Position numbers and translations under genes: made by a program
Part shown: in pieces, positions 36,690 to 45,294 of the stretch
Numbering within the stretch: the first letter of the stretch is position 1
Layout: the number at the start of each line of letters is the position of its first letter
NCBI GenBank assembly: GCA_964533265.1
Contig: CAZHJW010000001.1
Location: 1-64,000, forward strand
From: UBA1100 sp964533265
GTDB taxonomy: Bacteria > Verrucomicrobiota > Verrucomicrobiia > Limisphaerales > UBA1100
Length of the DNA: 64,000 bases
Reading direction: 5' to 3'
Notes under the pieces: model-generated
Seen by the model: the letters and a program-made list of their open reading frames with translations, nothing else
Told to the model about the DNA's origin: nothing
Databases searched by the model: none

Positions 36690-37706
36690 TTAGTTATCCA
36701 CAATTGCTAGGGCTTCAGCGCGAACTGCGTCGGCTAATTCCTTCGGCGATAGAACCGTGGCGTTACTTCCCCAGCTGAGTATCCAGCGCCGGATGTCTGA
36801 TAAGTGGCTCAACTGTAGTTGCAGTTCAATACTTCCATTACTATTGTTTTTGATTCGTTGAGTTGGATGCCAGCTCTTCTCACGGATGTATGGTGCGACG
36901 GATTTATTGAACTTTACGCGGATATCATATGACTCGTCTCCCTTGAATACGGCAAATGAATCAGACAAATAATGATCCAATGAAAAAGTATTCGGTCGAT
37001 CAAACGTTTTTCCGGTGGTCGCAATCTCCATGATTCTGGTAGGCACGAAACAACGGATATCTCTGCGCTTGTGATCAAAGGCGTAGAGATACCATTCGTT
37101 ATTGATGTTTGCGAGTTGATACGGATCAATAACTCGGTCTTCGGGGTCTTGGTTCGGCTTACGGTAACGAATCTGGATCTGCCGGCGCTTGGCTGTAGCC
37201 TGGCAAACGTGGTCGAAGATTTTCACTTCGACATCTGATTCGCCGGTGTGACGGAAGCTTAGAGCTTCATCCCATTCGGTTAAGTGAATACTGACGGCGT
37301 CCGGTAATGAGTCAGCGATCTTGCGGAAGGCAGTGGATAGGCGCTTTTCAAAAACAGTGCCGCGATAATTTTGTATAGCTTTGTCAGCAATCAGTAGCGC
37401 GAAGAGCTCACCTTCATCGATCTGTAGCATTGGGAAGGATTCGACTGGGTGAGTGTATCTGAATCCGTTGTAAGCGGCGTCAAATTCGATGGGCAGACTC
37501 CAGCGATCACGCATGAATTGAATGTCACGATGAATGGTCTTAGTGCTCACCTCCATTTTTTTAGCCAGAGTGGTGGCGTTTGGATAGTTGTTACGCTTAA
37601 CGGATTCGTGGATTTCCATCATCCGCTCCAGCGGTGGACGCGAATATAGAACAGGAGAGCGCCCCTGTTTTGTACTCTTTGATTTTCCTCCTTTGGCACC
37701 AGCCAT
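36690..37706 (-). CDS. WYL-domain transcriptional regulator
   Basis: A 338-residue protein. It has a basic N-terminal tail, a winged helix-turn-helix (NATTLAKKMEVSTKTIHRDI) and a central and C-terminal WYL region (RVIDPYQLANINNEWYLYAF, then RRDIRCFVPTRI). WYL proteins bind nucleic-acid-related or small ligands and control DNA-damage or defence genes in other bacteria. The target here is not known. It starts 10 bp downstream of rho, so it is probably expressed with it. No nearby operator is obvious. Confidence 0.9.
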   Translation of the reverse strand: MAGAKGGKSKSTKQGRSPVLYSRPPLERMMEIHESVKRNNYPNATTLAKKMEVSTKTIHRDIQFMRDRWSLPIEFDAAYNGFRYTHPVESFPMLQIDEGELFALLIADKAIQNYRGTVFEKRLSTAFRKIADSLPDAVSIHLTEWDEALSFRHTGESDVEVKIFDHVCQATAKRRQIQIRYRKPNQDPEDRVIDPYQLANINNEWYLYAFDHKRRDIRCFVPTRIMEIATTGKTFDRPNTFSLDHYLSDSFAVFKGDESYDIRVKFNKSVAPYIREKSWHPTQRIKNNSNGSIELQLQLSHLSDIRRWILSWGSNATVLSPKELADAVRAEALAIVDN

Positions 37707-37716
37707 GTGAGGATGA

Positions 37717-38847
37717 TCAGGTTTTCAGTTTGGAAAGCAACTCCGCGTTCGTGGGGTGCTTTTTAAGGGCCCCTGTGAGCGTTTCCATGGCGTTGATTGG
37801 GTCGAGGTCGACCATGGTGCGCCGAAGTTTGCGAATGGCGTCTAAATGAATTTCTGGGAAAAGCTTTTCTTCTTTCCGAGTGCCGCTCTTGGGGATATCA
37901 ATTGCCGGGTAAAGTCTCCGTTCGGAAAGCTTCCGGTCCAAAATTAACTCCATATTCCCAGTTCCTTTGAACTCTTGAAATATTAGTTCGTCCATTCGAC
38001 TGCCTGTATCTATAAGTGCAGTAGCAAGAATGGTAAGAGAGCCCCCGTTTTCGATATTTCTTGCGGCAGCAAACATGCGTCTTGGGATTTCGAGAGCACG
38101 AGCATCAACGCCTCCAGACATTGTCCTTCCGCTGCCCCCTTTCACATTGTTGTAGGCACGGGCAATGCGCGTGATGGAGTCCATAAGAACAAAGACGTCC
38201 TGCCCGCACTCTACCATGCGCCGGCAACGTTCAATCATGAAGCGTGATAGGCGTACATGGGTTTCCAAATCCATATCATTAGAGGATGCAACCACCTCAG
38301 CGTCCACCGAACGCTCAAAGTCAGTAACTTCTTCAGGACGCTCATCAATCAGCATCACAATGGTTTTTACTTCCGGATGATTGGTGGTAATCGAATTGCA
38401 AATCTGTTTGAGGATAGTCGTTTTACCTGTGCGTGGCGGTGCCACAATCAAGCCGCGTGTTCCCATTCCAATTGGGGTCACTAAATCAATCACTCGCGTT
38501 TCAATTATATCCGGAGAAGTCTCAAGGTTGAACTTATCTAATGGGTCAATTGTGGTTAGATTTTCGAAGCGCGAGCATTCCGTGTATTCCTTGAACGGCA
38601 TCTCGTTCACGGTGAAGATTTCGCGTAACTGCGGGCTATGCCCCTTGTGGGGAGGCACAAGTCGCCCTTTAACGAGACAACCCTCGCGCAAATAGTGGCG
38701 TCGAATCGTATCGGGCGTCACAAAAATATCGGTGGGTTTTGACTGGAACCGATTGCCCGGAGATCGAAGGAACCCGAAGCCTTTATCGGAGACCTCTAGG
38801 TAGCCTTCCCCTTCTTCAGGGTAATCAGTCTTATTGTTTTTAGTCAT
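37717..38847 (-). CDS. rho: Transcription termination factor Rho, without N-terminal helical domain
   Basis: A 376-residue RNA-dependent ATPase hexamer subunit. It starts almost directly in the RNA-binding cold-shock-like domain (GEGYLEVSDKGFGFLR, the equivalent of residue 50 or so in E. coli). The ATPase core has Walker A APPRTGKTT, Walker B VFVLMDSITRIARAYN and the Q/R-loop segment KGGSGRTMSGGVD. The codon just before the ATG's neighbour is an in-frame TAA (CCG TAA ACT ATG), so no longer form is encoded. It leads the rho-WYL-smc run. Confidence 0.95.
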   Translation of the reverse strand: MTKNNKTDYPEEGEGYLEVSDKGFGFLRSPGNRFQSKPTDIFVTPDTIRRHYLREGCLVKGRLVPPHKGHSPQLREIFTVNEMPFKEYTECSRFENLTTIDPLDKFNLETSPDIIETRVIDLVTPIGMGTRGLIVAPPRTGKTTILKQICNSITTNHPEVKTIVMLIDERPEEVTDFERSVDAEVVASSNDMDLETHVRLSRFMIERCRRMVECGQDVFVLMDSITRIARAYNNVKGGSGRTMSGGVDARALEIPRRMFAAARNIENGGSLTILATALIDTGSRMDELIFQEFKGTGNMELILDRKLSERRLYPAIDIPKSGTRKEEKLFPEIHLDAIRKLRRTMVDLDPINAMETLTGALKKHPTNAELLSKLKT

Positions 38848-39020
38848 AGTTTACGGTGTATGCGCGCGAGATACGAAAGGCGACCGCCTAAGTCGAATAC
38901 ATCGAACGGGGATTTCCTTGTGAAACGAATTCTCAAGGAGGGATGGAACCGGGCGTATTAAGGGCGAAGCCGACCGGGCTGGCAACACTTTTCTTTACTA
39001 TTTTATGGCACTCCGACAGC
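38848..39020. other. Spacer between cysK and rho
   Basis: This 173-bp gap lies upstream of rho and downstream of cysK, both on the minus strand. It should contain a rho promoter and possibly attenuator. I see no tRNA, gene or clear terminator. Confidence 0.3.
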
Positions 39021-40028
39021 CTACTCTTCCGGATCCCGTACCTGTAATTCTGAAACCTTATTCCGAGACTCTTCTGCAAGAGGCGTGCTTAGATAACGTT
39101 CTCCTGTCGAGCAGGCGACAGTCACAATCATCTTGCCGGTGTTTTCCGGCCTTTTGGCAACCTGTATTGCCGCCCAAACGTTTGCTCCCGTAGAGATGCC
39201 GCCCAATATCCCCTCTCTAGAAGCAAGTTCTCGAGTCATAGCAAAAGCATTATCATTACTTACCTTGATGCACTCTGCTATCTGCTTAGAACCGTCTTCC
39301 CCGTTTAAGTGAAGGTTTTCCGGCACAAATCCTGCGCCAGTTCCCTGAATTTTATGAGGGCCAGGGGTTAACTCTTCACCAGTCAAGGTTTGTGAGATTA
39401 CCGGGGAATCTTCTGGCTCAACTGCAATGGCCTGAAAGTCTGGCTTCTGTGGTTTAATAACCTCAACGCACCCGGTAATAGTCCCTCCGGTTCCAACACC
39501 TGAAACAACGATATCGACTTCTCCATCGGTATCTTCCCAAATTTCTACGGCTGTGGTCTCTCGATGGATGGCCGGGTTAGCGGGGTTTTCAAATTGTTGG
39601 GGAATCCATGAATTCTTAGTTTCGGCCGCGAGTTTCTCAGCCATGGCAATGGCTCCTTTCATTCCTTTCGCTGCCGGGGTAAGGACTAGGTCTGCTCCAA
39701 GCATTGAAAGAAGAGTGCGGCGTTCTAGTGACATGCTTTCTGGCATGGTAAGAATGACCTTGTACCCCTTGGATGCTGCCACAAAAGCCAGGGCAATACC
39801 TGTGTTACCGCTGGTTGGTTCAATAATGACAGTATCCTTGGTTAGTGAACCGTCCTTTTCGGCTGCCTCGATCATGGCCATTCCTATCCGGTCTTTTACG
39901 CTCGAGAGAGGATTAAAGAATTCGCATTTCAGCAGCACAGTGGCGGTAGCACCTTCAGTAACCTTGTTGAGTTTGACGAGCGGTGTGTCGCCCACTGTTT
40001 CTACGATGTTGTTGTAAATTTTGCCCAT
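39021..40028 (-). CDS. cysK: Cysteine synthase A (O-acetylserine sulfhydrylase)
   Basis: A 335-residue PLP enzyme making cysteine from O-acetylserine and sulfide. The PLP Lys is K45 in SSVKDRIGMAMI. The substrate loop is PTSGNTGIALAF and the phosphate-binding Gly loop is GVGTGGTITG. I use the ATG at 40028 (MGKIYNNIVETVGDTPLVKL), the normal family start. An upstream GTG would add 11 unrelated residues. The terminator of the large RNA described next lies about 90 bp upstream. Confidence 0.95.
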   Translation of the reverse strand: MGKIYNNIVETVGDTPLVKLNKVTEGATATVLLKCEFFNPLSSVKDRIGMAMIEAAEKDGSLTKDTVIIEPTSGNTGIALAFVAASKGYKVILTMPESMSLERRTLLSMLGADLVLTPAAKGMKGAIAMAEKLAAETKNSWIPQQFENPANPAIHRETTAVEIWEDTDGEVDIVVSGVGTGGTITGCVEVIKPQKPDFQAIAVEPEDSPVISQTLTGEELTPGPHKIQGTGAGFVPENLHLNGEDGSKQIAECIKVSNDNAFAMTRELASREGILGGISTGANVWAAIQVAKRPENTGKMIVTVACSTGERYLSTPLAEESRNKVSELQVRDPEE

Positions 40029-40118
40029 ATTTCGAGAGAGGGGTACTCGCGGAATGAACACGCTTAAAGCTTTGCGGGCAAGTATTTTCCTGCGGATTAG
40101 TCGGGAATTACGTTAGTC

Positions 40119-40157
40119 AAAACAAAAAGTCCCTTCCGAATCTAGTCCGGAAGGGAC
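40119..40157 (-). terminator. Intrinsic terminator of the large RNA
   Basis: A perfect 10-bp stem (40129-40138 with 40148-40157) with a 9-base loop. On the minus strand it is followed at once by TTTTTGTTTT (40128 to 40119). This is the best-formed terminator in the window. No protein gene ends before it on this strand, so it must serve a non-coding transcript from upstream. Confidence 0.92.
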
Positions 40158-41220
40158 AAATTGGGGGGTGGGCGTTCGCCACGCGCTCTTTCCCGTTGCA
40201 ACCATTTGGCACCCACAGTGTGGGTCGGTTGCTCCCCGACGCTATTCTCCGTGACTTTCGGAGTTGCCGGCCTCATAGCAGGGCCGTCCAAGGCCTTGCA
40301 GCACATGGATTATTGGGTGAGGTTTATTTGCCCGCTCAGCCAGTGGTTGCGGCCACTGACATGCGAACCAGACTGGACGCGCAAGTAATCCGTTCGCATC
40401 CTAGCCCTTTGGAAGCAGGTCAGCCATCGCTTGTGACGATGCGTTCGCCTGCCCCACGGGTCTCGCCTCTTAACCCTCAGATTGCCATTCGTTTACTTTG
40501 CAGCGCTGCAGTTTTTGCCGCATCGCCACGGTTTCGGATAGTTTTCACGACCGTCGTCTTGGGCGCGTGGCTATCCCGACGGTAACCCCGGCTTTTGTTC
40601 TCCTTTCAGAGGATTTCGTTCGGCTGGCCGTTTCCGGCCAATTTGCGGTTCCCGCCGTGCTGATGTCTCAGTAAGCAATCAATACCTTTTAGGCAACTGT
40701 GTTCCACTTGAGCTCAAAGAGGGCTCAAGCTTCTGACTCAGACCTACATCCCGAAGGATTTCGGTCCGGGCAAGTCTGTACGCGCAACTCATTGTGCCGC
40801 CTTCCCGGAGGAACGCAGCCTCGCTACACATTCAAACAAACCAAGCTCGGGGTTACTTCTAATGGAATTGATCTTTGTTCCACATCCCCTCGCTCCTTAA
40901 GTACCATTTCGCATTCGGTGACGTGCGAACATCACCGGGCACTTAAGTGAACTTTGCCTTCGCTCCATTTGGTTAATTCCAATTAATCATTACACCCTTC
41001 GTCCGCCAAAGACGGATTCCAGTTGTATTATTCAACCAGACCAAACGGTTTGATAGGGGGCAAGCGTATCAGCCCCGCCTGCCCTTTTGCCCGGTTATCC
41101 CGGGTTTTATCTTGAGAAGCATCCAGCCGTACAAGCCGGCCCTTCAGCTTCTGTTCTTTCAAGGAACTAGAAACAACCTACCACTGTATTGGAGTTCGTC
41201 TACCGATTTTTGCTACCACC
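40119..41220 (-). ncRNA. Candidate large structured non-coding RNA, about 1.1 kb
   Basis: No credible protein frame exists on either strand, but the minus strand is dense with perfect helices. GGGCAGGCG/CGCTTGCCC is at 41058-41084. A 10-bp plus 9-bp stacked hairpin is at 40896-40947. A UUCG hairpin is at 40748-40759 and a 6-bp hairpin with GAAA loop at 40625-40640. A helix closes at 40361-40368 with 40392-40399. A long-range helix joins 40671-40680 with 40480-40496. A pseudoknot lies at 40536-40583. The 5' GGTGG (41216-41220) can pair with CCACC (40167-40171) to close the molecule, and an intrinsic terminator follows. No RNase P, tmRNA, SRP, rRNA or intron hallmarks are found. The exact 5' end and family are unknown. 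Confidence 0.8.
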
Positions 41221-41284
41221 TTTTTCACAAACATTCTATCCTTTGGCATGAATTACTTGTTGAGTGGCGCTTATTTAATTGAAA

Positions 41285-41314
41285 GATTTATCTCTATTGT
41301 GAAGTTCTTCACAA
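41285..41314 (-). promoter_or_regulatory. Candidate promoter for the large RNA
   Basis: On the minus strand TTGTGA (41314-41309) and TAAATC (41290-41285) are separated by 18 bases. This is a weak sigma-70-like pair that would start transcription near 41278, about 60 bases before the first helix of the RNA. Other AT-rich hexamers nearby could serve instead. Confidence 0.3.
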
Positions 41315-41315
41315 T
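41296..41315. repeat. 20-bp inverted repeat, operator-like
   Basis: ATTGTGAAG and CTTCACAAT are perfect inverse complements separated by two bases. The dyad lies over the candidate -35 and spacer of the large RNA. It is also about 115 bp upstream of the plus-strand lipoprotein gene, so it could be a regulator site for either transcript. Confidence 0.6.
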
Positions 41316-41428
41316 CCCTCTTGTGGCGACTCTTGCCTATGTGAATAAATTCAAATAATTGAACCGCCCATACATGGTAATGATTGTATCTTTACATGGG
41401 ATTTTGGAAACATTTATATCTCCGCAAA

Positions 41429-41935
41429 ATGCACTCATGCCTTAAGCTATTGGCCGCGGTTTTCCTGTTTGCCGGATGCAACTATCCCGTTGAAACCAAG
41501 CGGAATAAGGCTCAGTTTGCATTTTATATTGAAGAATTTCCTCAGCAAGGGGCAAAAACTATGCTTTTAAAGGTATATCAAGCCAGCCCTAAAATGGTAC
41601 ACGTTGCTCCTAAGCCGGTCCTGGTTGGAGGGCCTGGCATGCTTAAAGGGACACGTGTTATCAATACACAGGATGGGCTTCATGCAATTCAGCTTAATTT
41701 CACCACGCGCGGGCAGGCTTTAATGGAGTATTTAACCACTAATTTCAGAGATCGAAGGCTTTACGTGGTTGTTGCTCAAAGTGATCAATCCAAAACCAAT
41801 GGCGTCAATTCGCGATGCATTGGAGCGTCATATATTCGGCAAACATTGAGGGCTTCATCCATGGCCTTTACTCCTGACGCTTCCCGTGAAGAATCTGAAA
41901 GCATTGTTGATCTTGTAAACAAAACACTCGAATAA
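41429..41935 (+). CDS. Lipoprotein resembling the SecD periplasmic head
   Basis: From the ATG at 41429 this gives about 168 residues with lipobox FAGC. An ATG at 41384 would add 15 residues ahead of the signal peptide. The core (LVGGPGMLKGTRVINTQDGL, then AIQLNFTTRGQALMEYLTTN and RRLYVVV) follows the same order of motifs as the SecD P1-head segment in this window's own SecDF (ALSGSHIKNA, IHFTLDALGANQFAKVTET, LLCIVLDG). The role is unknown. It is followed 58 bp later by an M23 peptidase lipoprotein. Confidence 0.65.
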   Translation: MHSCLKLLAAVFLFAGCNYPVETKRNKAQFAFYIEEFPQQGAKTMLLKVYQASPKMVHVAPKPVLVGGPGMLKGTRVINTQDGLHAIQLNFTTRGQALMEYLTTNFRDRRLYVVVAQSDQSKTNGVNSRCIGASYIRQTLRASSMAFTPDASREESESIVDLVNKTLE

Positions 41936-41993
41936 CTAACAGTAACTCGATTATTAGATATAAGAATGATCAGCAGAGAATTATTAATTTTAA

Positions 41994-43037
41994 ATGCGTT
42001 TATTAATTAGTATCATCCTACTGCTATCTGCTTCGTGTAAGCCCTACGAACAAAAAGGAGATCGGGAATTACTTGCTACCGCAGAGGCACGCGTCCACTT
42101 TGCTTTTCCTACTGCAAACGTCGAATTATTGAAGGCTGGGGGGGAAACGAATTTCTTCGCTCGGACTAACCTGGAAAGACCGTGGCAAAGTGGTGCATTT
42201 GGATGCGTGAGGAACAGCGGCACGCGACTTCATGAAGGAATCGACATTCTAAGCCAAGTTCGGGACACCAAGAATGAGCCTGTTGACAAGGTAAAAGCCT
42301 CTCGGAAAGGAAAGGTCGTGCATTTAAACAGAAACATCGCTGCCTCTAACTACGGGAAATATGCTGTCCTAATACATAATGTGGATGGTCTGCCGGTATA
42401 CACTCTCTATGCCCATTTAAGGAACATCGAAGGAGATTTGGTTGTGGGGTGTTCGGTTGAAGAAGGCGAGATCATTGGTGTTTTAGGACGTACTGCTAAT
42501 ACACGGGATGAAATAGCTCAATGGCGAGCTCATCTTCATTTTGAGGTTGGGGTTCAGGTAAACACTAAATTTGATCGCTGGTTTGGCACTTGGTATAAGG
42601 GCGGCAACAATCATCACGGTAACTGGAGTGGCCTCAATTTATTGGGGCTGGACGCGGCTCAGATACTTAAATTGAGTAAATTAGGGGAATTCAGTTTCAA
42701 AGAATATTTAATGTCTTTGCCAATTCTTTGCAGAGTGACTGTATTTCAGAAAAATGTGGATTGGATAGACCGGTATCCTGAGTTAATTGATAATTCCAAC
42801 AACGACGGAGAAGCGCCAACCGCATGGGATCTAGATCTCAATTGGAATGGAATCCCTATCCGGATTACTCCTCGAAAAGATGAAGTGATAAGTGGTGGTG
42901 CAAAATACCAAATAATTAATGTTTATGAAGATGTTCGAGCCAAGCACCCTTGTAATGGTTTATTGTTTCGAAAAGGCCAAAAATGGATCTTTAGTAGTAA
43001 AGGAAAGAGGTTGATGGATCTATTGCTTTTCCGTTGA
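41994..43037 (+). CDS. M23 (LytM-type) metallopeptidase lipoprotein
   Basis: A 347-residue protein. The N-terminus MRLLISIILLLSASC is a short lipoprotein signal. The Zn-site motifs of M23 endopeptidases are complete: HEGID (HxxxD) and HLHFEV (HxH), with the intermediate YTLYAHL. These enzymes cut peptide cross-bridges of peptidoglycan. The C-terminal 130 residues have no domain I recognise. It is 45 bp upstream of the aminotransferase gene. Confidence 0.85.
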   Translation: MRLLISIILLLSASCKPYEQKGDRELLATAEARVHFAFPTANVELLKAGGETNFFARTNLERPWQSGAFGCVRNSGTRLHEGIDILSQVRDTKNEPVDKVKASRKGKVVHLNRNIAASNYGKYAVLIHNVDGLPVYTLYAHLRNIEGDLVVGCSVEEGEIIGVLGRTANTRDEIAQWRAHLHFEVGVQVNTKFDRWFGTWYKGGNNHHGNWSGLNLLGLDAAQILKLSKLGEFSFKEYLMSLPILCRVTVFQKNVDWIDRYPELIDNSNNDGEAPTAWDLDLNWNGIPIRITPRKDEVISGGAKYQIINVYEDVRAKHPCNGLLFRKGQKWIFSSKGKRLMDLLLFR

Positions 43038-43082
43038 TTCACCCTTGCCCGATTCAATCTCGCTTTCTAACCTCGCCGCGCG

Positions 43083-44252
43083 ATGGAATATAGACTTTCA
43101 GAACGCGCAGCATCTTTAGCACCCTCTATGACGCTGGCGATTACTGCCAAGGCAAAGGAGCTCAAGGCAGCTGGCGAGGATGTTATTGGACTAGGAGCGG
43201 GTGAGCCAGATTTTGATACACCTGAGCATATAAAGGAGGCAGCCACAAAAGCCTTGGCTGGCGGGTTCACTAAGTATACCCCAGCGGCTGGCACCCCAGA
43301 ACTTCGCGACGCTGTAGTGCGCAAATTTGAACGGGAAAACGGGCTGAGCTATGACCCTCAGCAAGTCATTGTTTCGAGTGGAGGCAAGCATTCCTGTTAC
43401 AATGTAATGATGGCTCTCTGTCAAACTGGAGACGAGGTGATTATCCCCTCGCCTTACTGGCTGAGTTACCCAGAAATGGTAAAACTTGCAGGGGCTGTGC
43501 CTGTCATTATTGAAACCACCGACGACACAGAATTTAAGGTGAGTCCGGATCAGCTACGTGCTGCAATCACTAATAAAACACGTCTTTTTGTCCTTAATTC
43601 ACCCAGCAATCCAACCGGCTCAGTTTACACCCCCGAGGAGCTGGCTGCACTCGGGGATGTGTGCGTGGAAAGAGGGGTTCTCATTATGAGTGATGAGATC
43701 TATGAAAAGTTGATTTATGGTGATGCTCAATTCACGAGTGTGGCATCCTGCTCAAAAGAACATCAAAATCACACCATCATTGTGCACGGCCTAGCTAAGG
43801 CATACTCCATGACGGGATGGCGCATTGGATTTATGGCTGCTCCCCTGTCTATTGCAAAGGCTGTTAGCGCTATCCAAAGTCACAGTACCAGTAACGCAAC
43901 TTCCTTTGCTCAGTCAGGTGCTGTGCAGGCGCTGGATGGCCCTCAAGATCACTTGAAGGGTTGGTTAAATGAATTTTCAAAAAGACGTATCTTTGCCTTC
44001 GAAAGGTTAAATTCGATGAAGAGTATAAGCTGCGTGAACGCGCAGGGAGCCTTTTACCTGTTCCCAAAGATTTCATCTGTTGGCATGAAGTCCGCACAAT
44101 TCTGTGATGGGCTTCTTTCTGAAGCCAAAGTGGCAGCGGTGCCTGGTATCGCTTTTGGGGCTGATGATTATATTCGGATTAGCTATGCCACCAGTATGGA
44201 GAATCTCGAAAAGGGGCTGGCGCGAATGGAAGATTTTGTGGAAAGTTTGTAA
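43083..44252 (+). CDS. Pyridoxal-phosphate aminotransferase, aspartate type (class I, subgroup Ib)
   Basis: A 389-residue enzyme with NSPSNPTGSVYTPEEL, the aspartate-binding SDEIYEKLIYGD, and the PLP Lys in HGLAKAYSMTGWRIGF. The C-terminal YIRISYATS carries the carboxylate-binding Arg. The sequence fits aspartate (and perhaps prephenate) aminotransferases of the Ib group. It faces tsaD tail to tail with a 14-bp gap. Confidence 0.9.
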   Translation: MEYRLSERAASLAPSMTLAITAKAKELKAAGEDVIGLGAGEPDFDTPEHIKEAATKALAGGFTKYTPAAGTPELRDAVVRKFERENGLSYDPQQVIVSSGGKHSCYNVMMALCQTGDEVIIPSPYWLSYPEMVKLAGAVPVIIETTDDTEFKVSPDQLRAAITNKTRLFVLNSPSNPTGSVYTPEELAALGDVCVERGVLIMSDEIYEKLIYGDAQFTSVASCSKEHQNHTIIVHGLAKAYSMTGWRIGFMAAPLSIAKAVSAIQSHSTSNATSFAQSGAVQALDGPQDHLKGWLNEFSKRRIFAFERLNSMKSISCVNAQGAFYLFPKISSVGMKSAQFCDGLLSEAKVAAVPGIAFGADDYIRISYATSMENLEKGLARMEDFVESL

Positions 44253-44266
44253 CCTCGGCATGAGAA

Positions 44267-45292
44267 TCAATTAATAGCCCAGTTTGGAGATATCTCCTCC
44301 TCTAGCGGGGAGTGTGGAGCTCCTTGGTCATACATCAATTTAGCGAGCAGCCCGACCATGCCTGCGTTATCGGTGCACATATCTGGCGGAGTAATTCGTA
44401 GTTGAATTTCAACGTCTTTACATGTCCGCTCAAATTCTGACCTTAATAAGGAATTGGAGGCTACACCCCCCGATACTGTAATGCATTTTACTTTCTCTCG
44501 CCGCGCTGCCCGTAAAGTTTTTTTCAGGAGAACCTCGACGATAGCGGCTTGAATGCTTGCACATAGATTAGGCATAGATTCGTTTCCGCACAGAAGCGAG
44601 GGGTTTTTTTCAAGAAAATATCTTACTGAGGTTTTCAGGCCGCTAAAGCTTAAATTGTCATTCTCCTTATTGATCATGGGCCTTGCGAAATTATAACTAT
44701 TGGGGTCTCCTCTTTTTGCTAGACGGTCAATCTGTGGGCCTCCTGGGTAGCCGAGGCCAAGCAGTTTTGCGGTCTTATCAAAACACTCACCAGCGGCATC
44801 ATCCTGTGTTTGGCCTAGAATCTTGTGGTTCAGCGGTTTGGTTGTTTTTGCGATGATTGTGTGGCCTCCGCTCACTATTAAGGAAATATTCGGCTCAAAA
44901 TTATCTATATTACTCTTGATGGGCGAACCGGAAAACCATGCAGAATATAGGTGTGCCATAACATGGTTTACCGCAATAAGAGGGCGGTTGATTGAATATG
45001 AAAATGCTTGGGCTGTTTTCCAGCCTACCCTTAAAGCTGAGGGAAGGCCGGGGCCTCGAGTAGCAGCTACTGCTGAAAGTTCTGATGCTGTGCAGGAAGC
45101 GAGTGAAAGCGCCTCTTGAATAACTGGCTGAATATTCTTTAAGTGTTCTCTGGTCGCTAGTTCGGGCACTACCCCGCCATATGCTGCATGTATTTCGATT
45201 TGTGAAGAAACTACATTCGAGAGGACTCGATTATTCTCAATAACAGCCGCGCTTGTTTCATCACAGGAGGTTTCGATGGCCAATAGGCGCAT
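44267..45292 (-). CDS. tsaD: tRNA N6-adenosine threonylcarbamoyltransferase
   Basis: A 341-residue enzyme that makes t6A37 on ANN-decoding tRNAs. The ASKHA fold shows LAIETSCDETSAAVI, metal-binding H110 and H114 (NHVMAH), VSGGHT and the C-terminal SGGVASNSLLR. It starts two bp after ctpA ends and is probably in the same operon. It is essential in most bacteria. Confidence 0.96.
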   Translation of the reverse strand: MRLLAIETSCDETSAAVIENNRVLSNVVSSQIEIHAAYGGVVPELATREHLKNIQPVIQEALSLASCTASELSAVAATRGPGLPSALRVGWKTAQAFSYSINRPLIAVNHVMAHLYSAWFSGSPIKSNIDNFEPNISLIVSGGHTIIAKTTKPLNHKILGQTQDDAAGECFDKTAKLLGLGYPGGPQIDRLAKRGDPNSYNFARPMINKENDNLSFSGLKTSVRYFLEKNPSLLCGNESMPNLCASIQAAIVEVLLKKTLRAARREKVKCITVSGGVASNSLLRSEFERTCKDVEIQLRITPPDMCTDNAGMVGLLAKLMYDQGAPHSPLEEEISPNWAIN

Positions 45293-45294
45293 CT

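Noticed and set aside
36176..36778. A 200-residue plus-strand open frame overlapping smc
   Set aside because: It is antisense to the conserved SMC N-terminus and crosses the smc/WYL gap without any domain match.
40280..40345. Resemblance to RNase P RNA (TAAACCTCACCC followed by GCAAGGCC on the minus strand)
   Set aside because: The universal blocks GAAAGTCC and the ACAGAA...GGCTTAT end are absent, the order does not fit, and the transcript is about three times too long. A covariance search should confirm this.
40196..40585. A 129-residue plus-strand open frame within the RNA region
   Set aside because: It has no family resemblance, no ribosome binding site and no signal peptide. It runs antisense through the densest set of RNA helices, and its composition follows the stems.
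40119..41220. Group I or group II intron, or rRNA fragment
   Set aside because: No domain V-like hairpin, no P7/Q-R-S elements and no exon on either side were seen, and no conserved 16S or 23S segment could be read.
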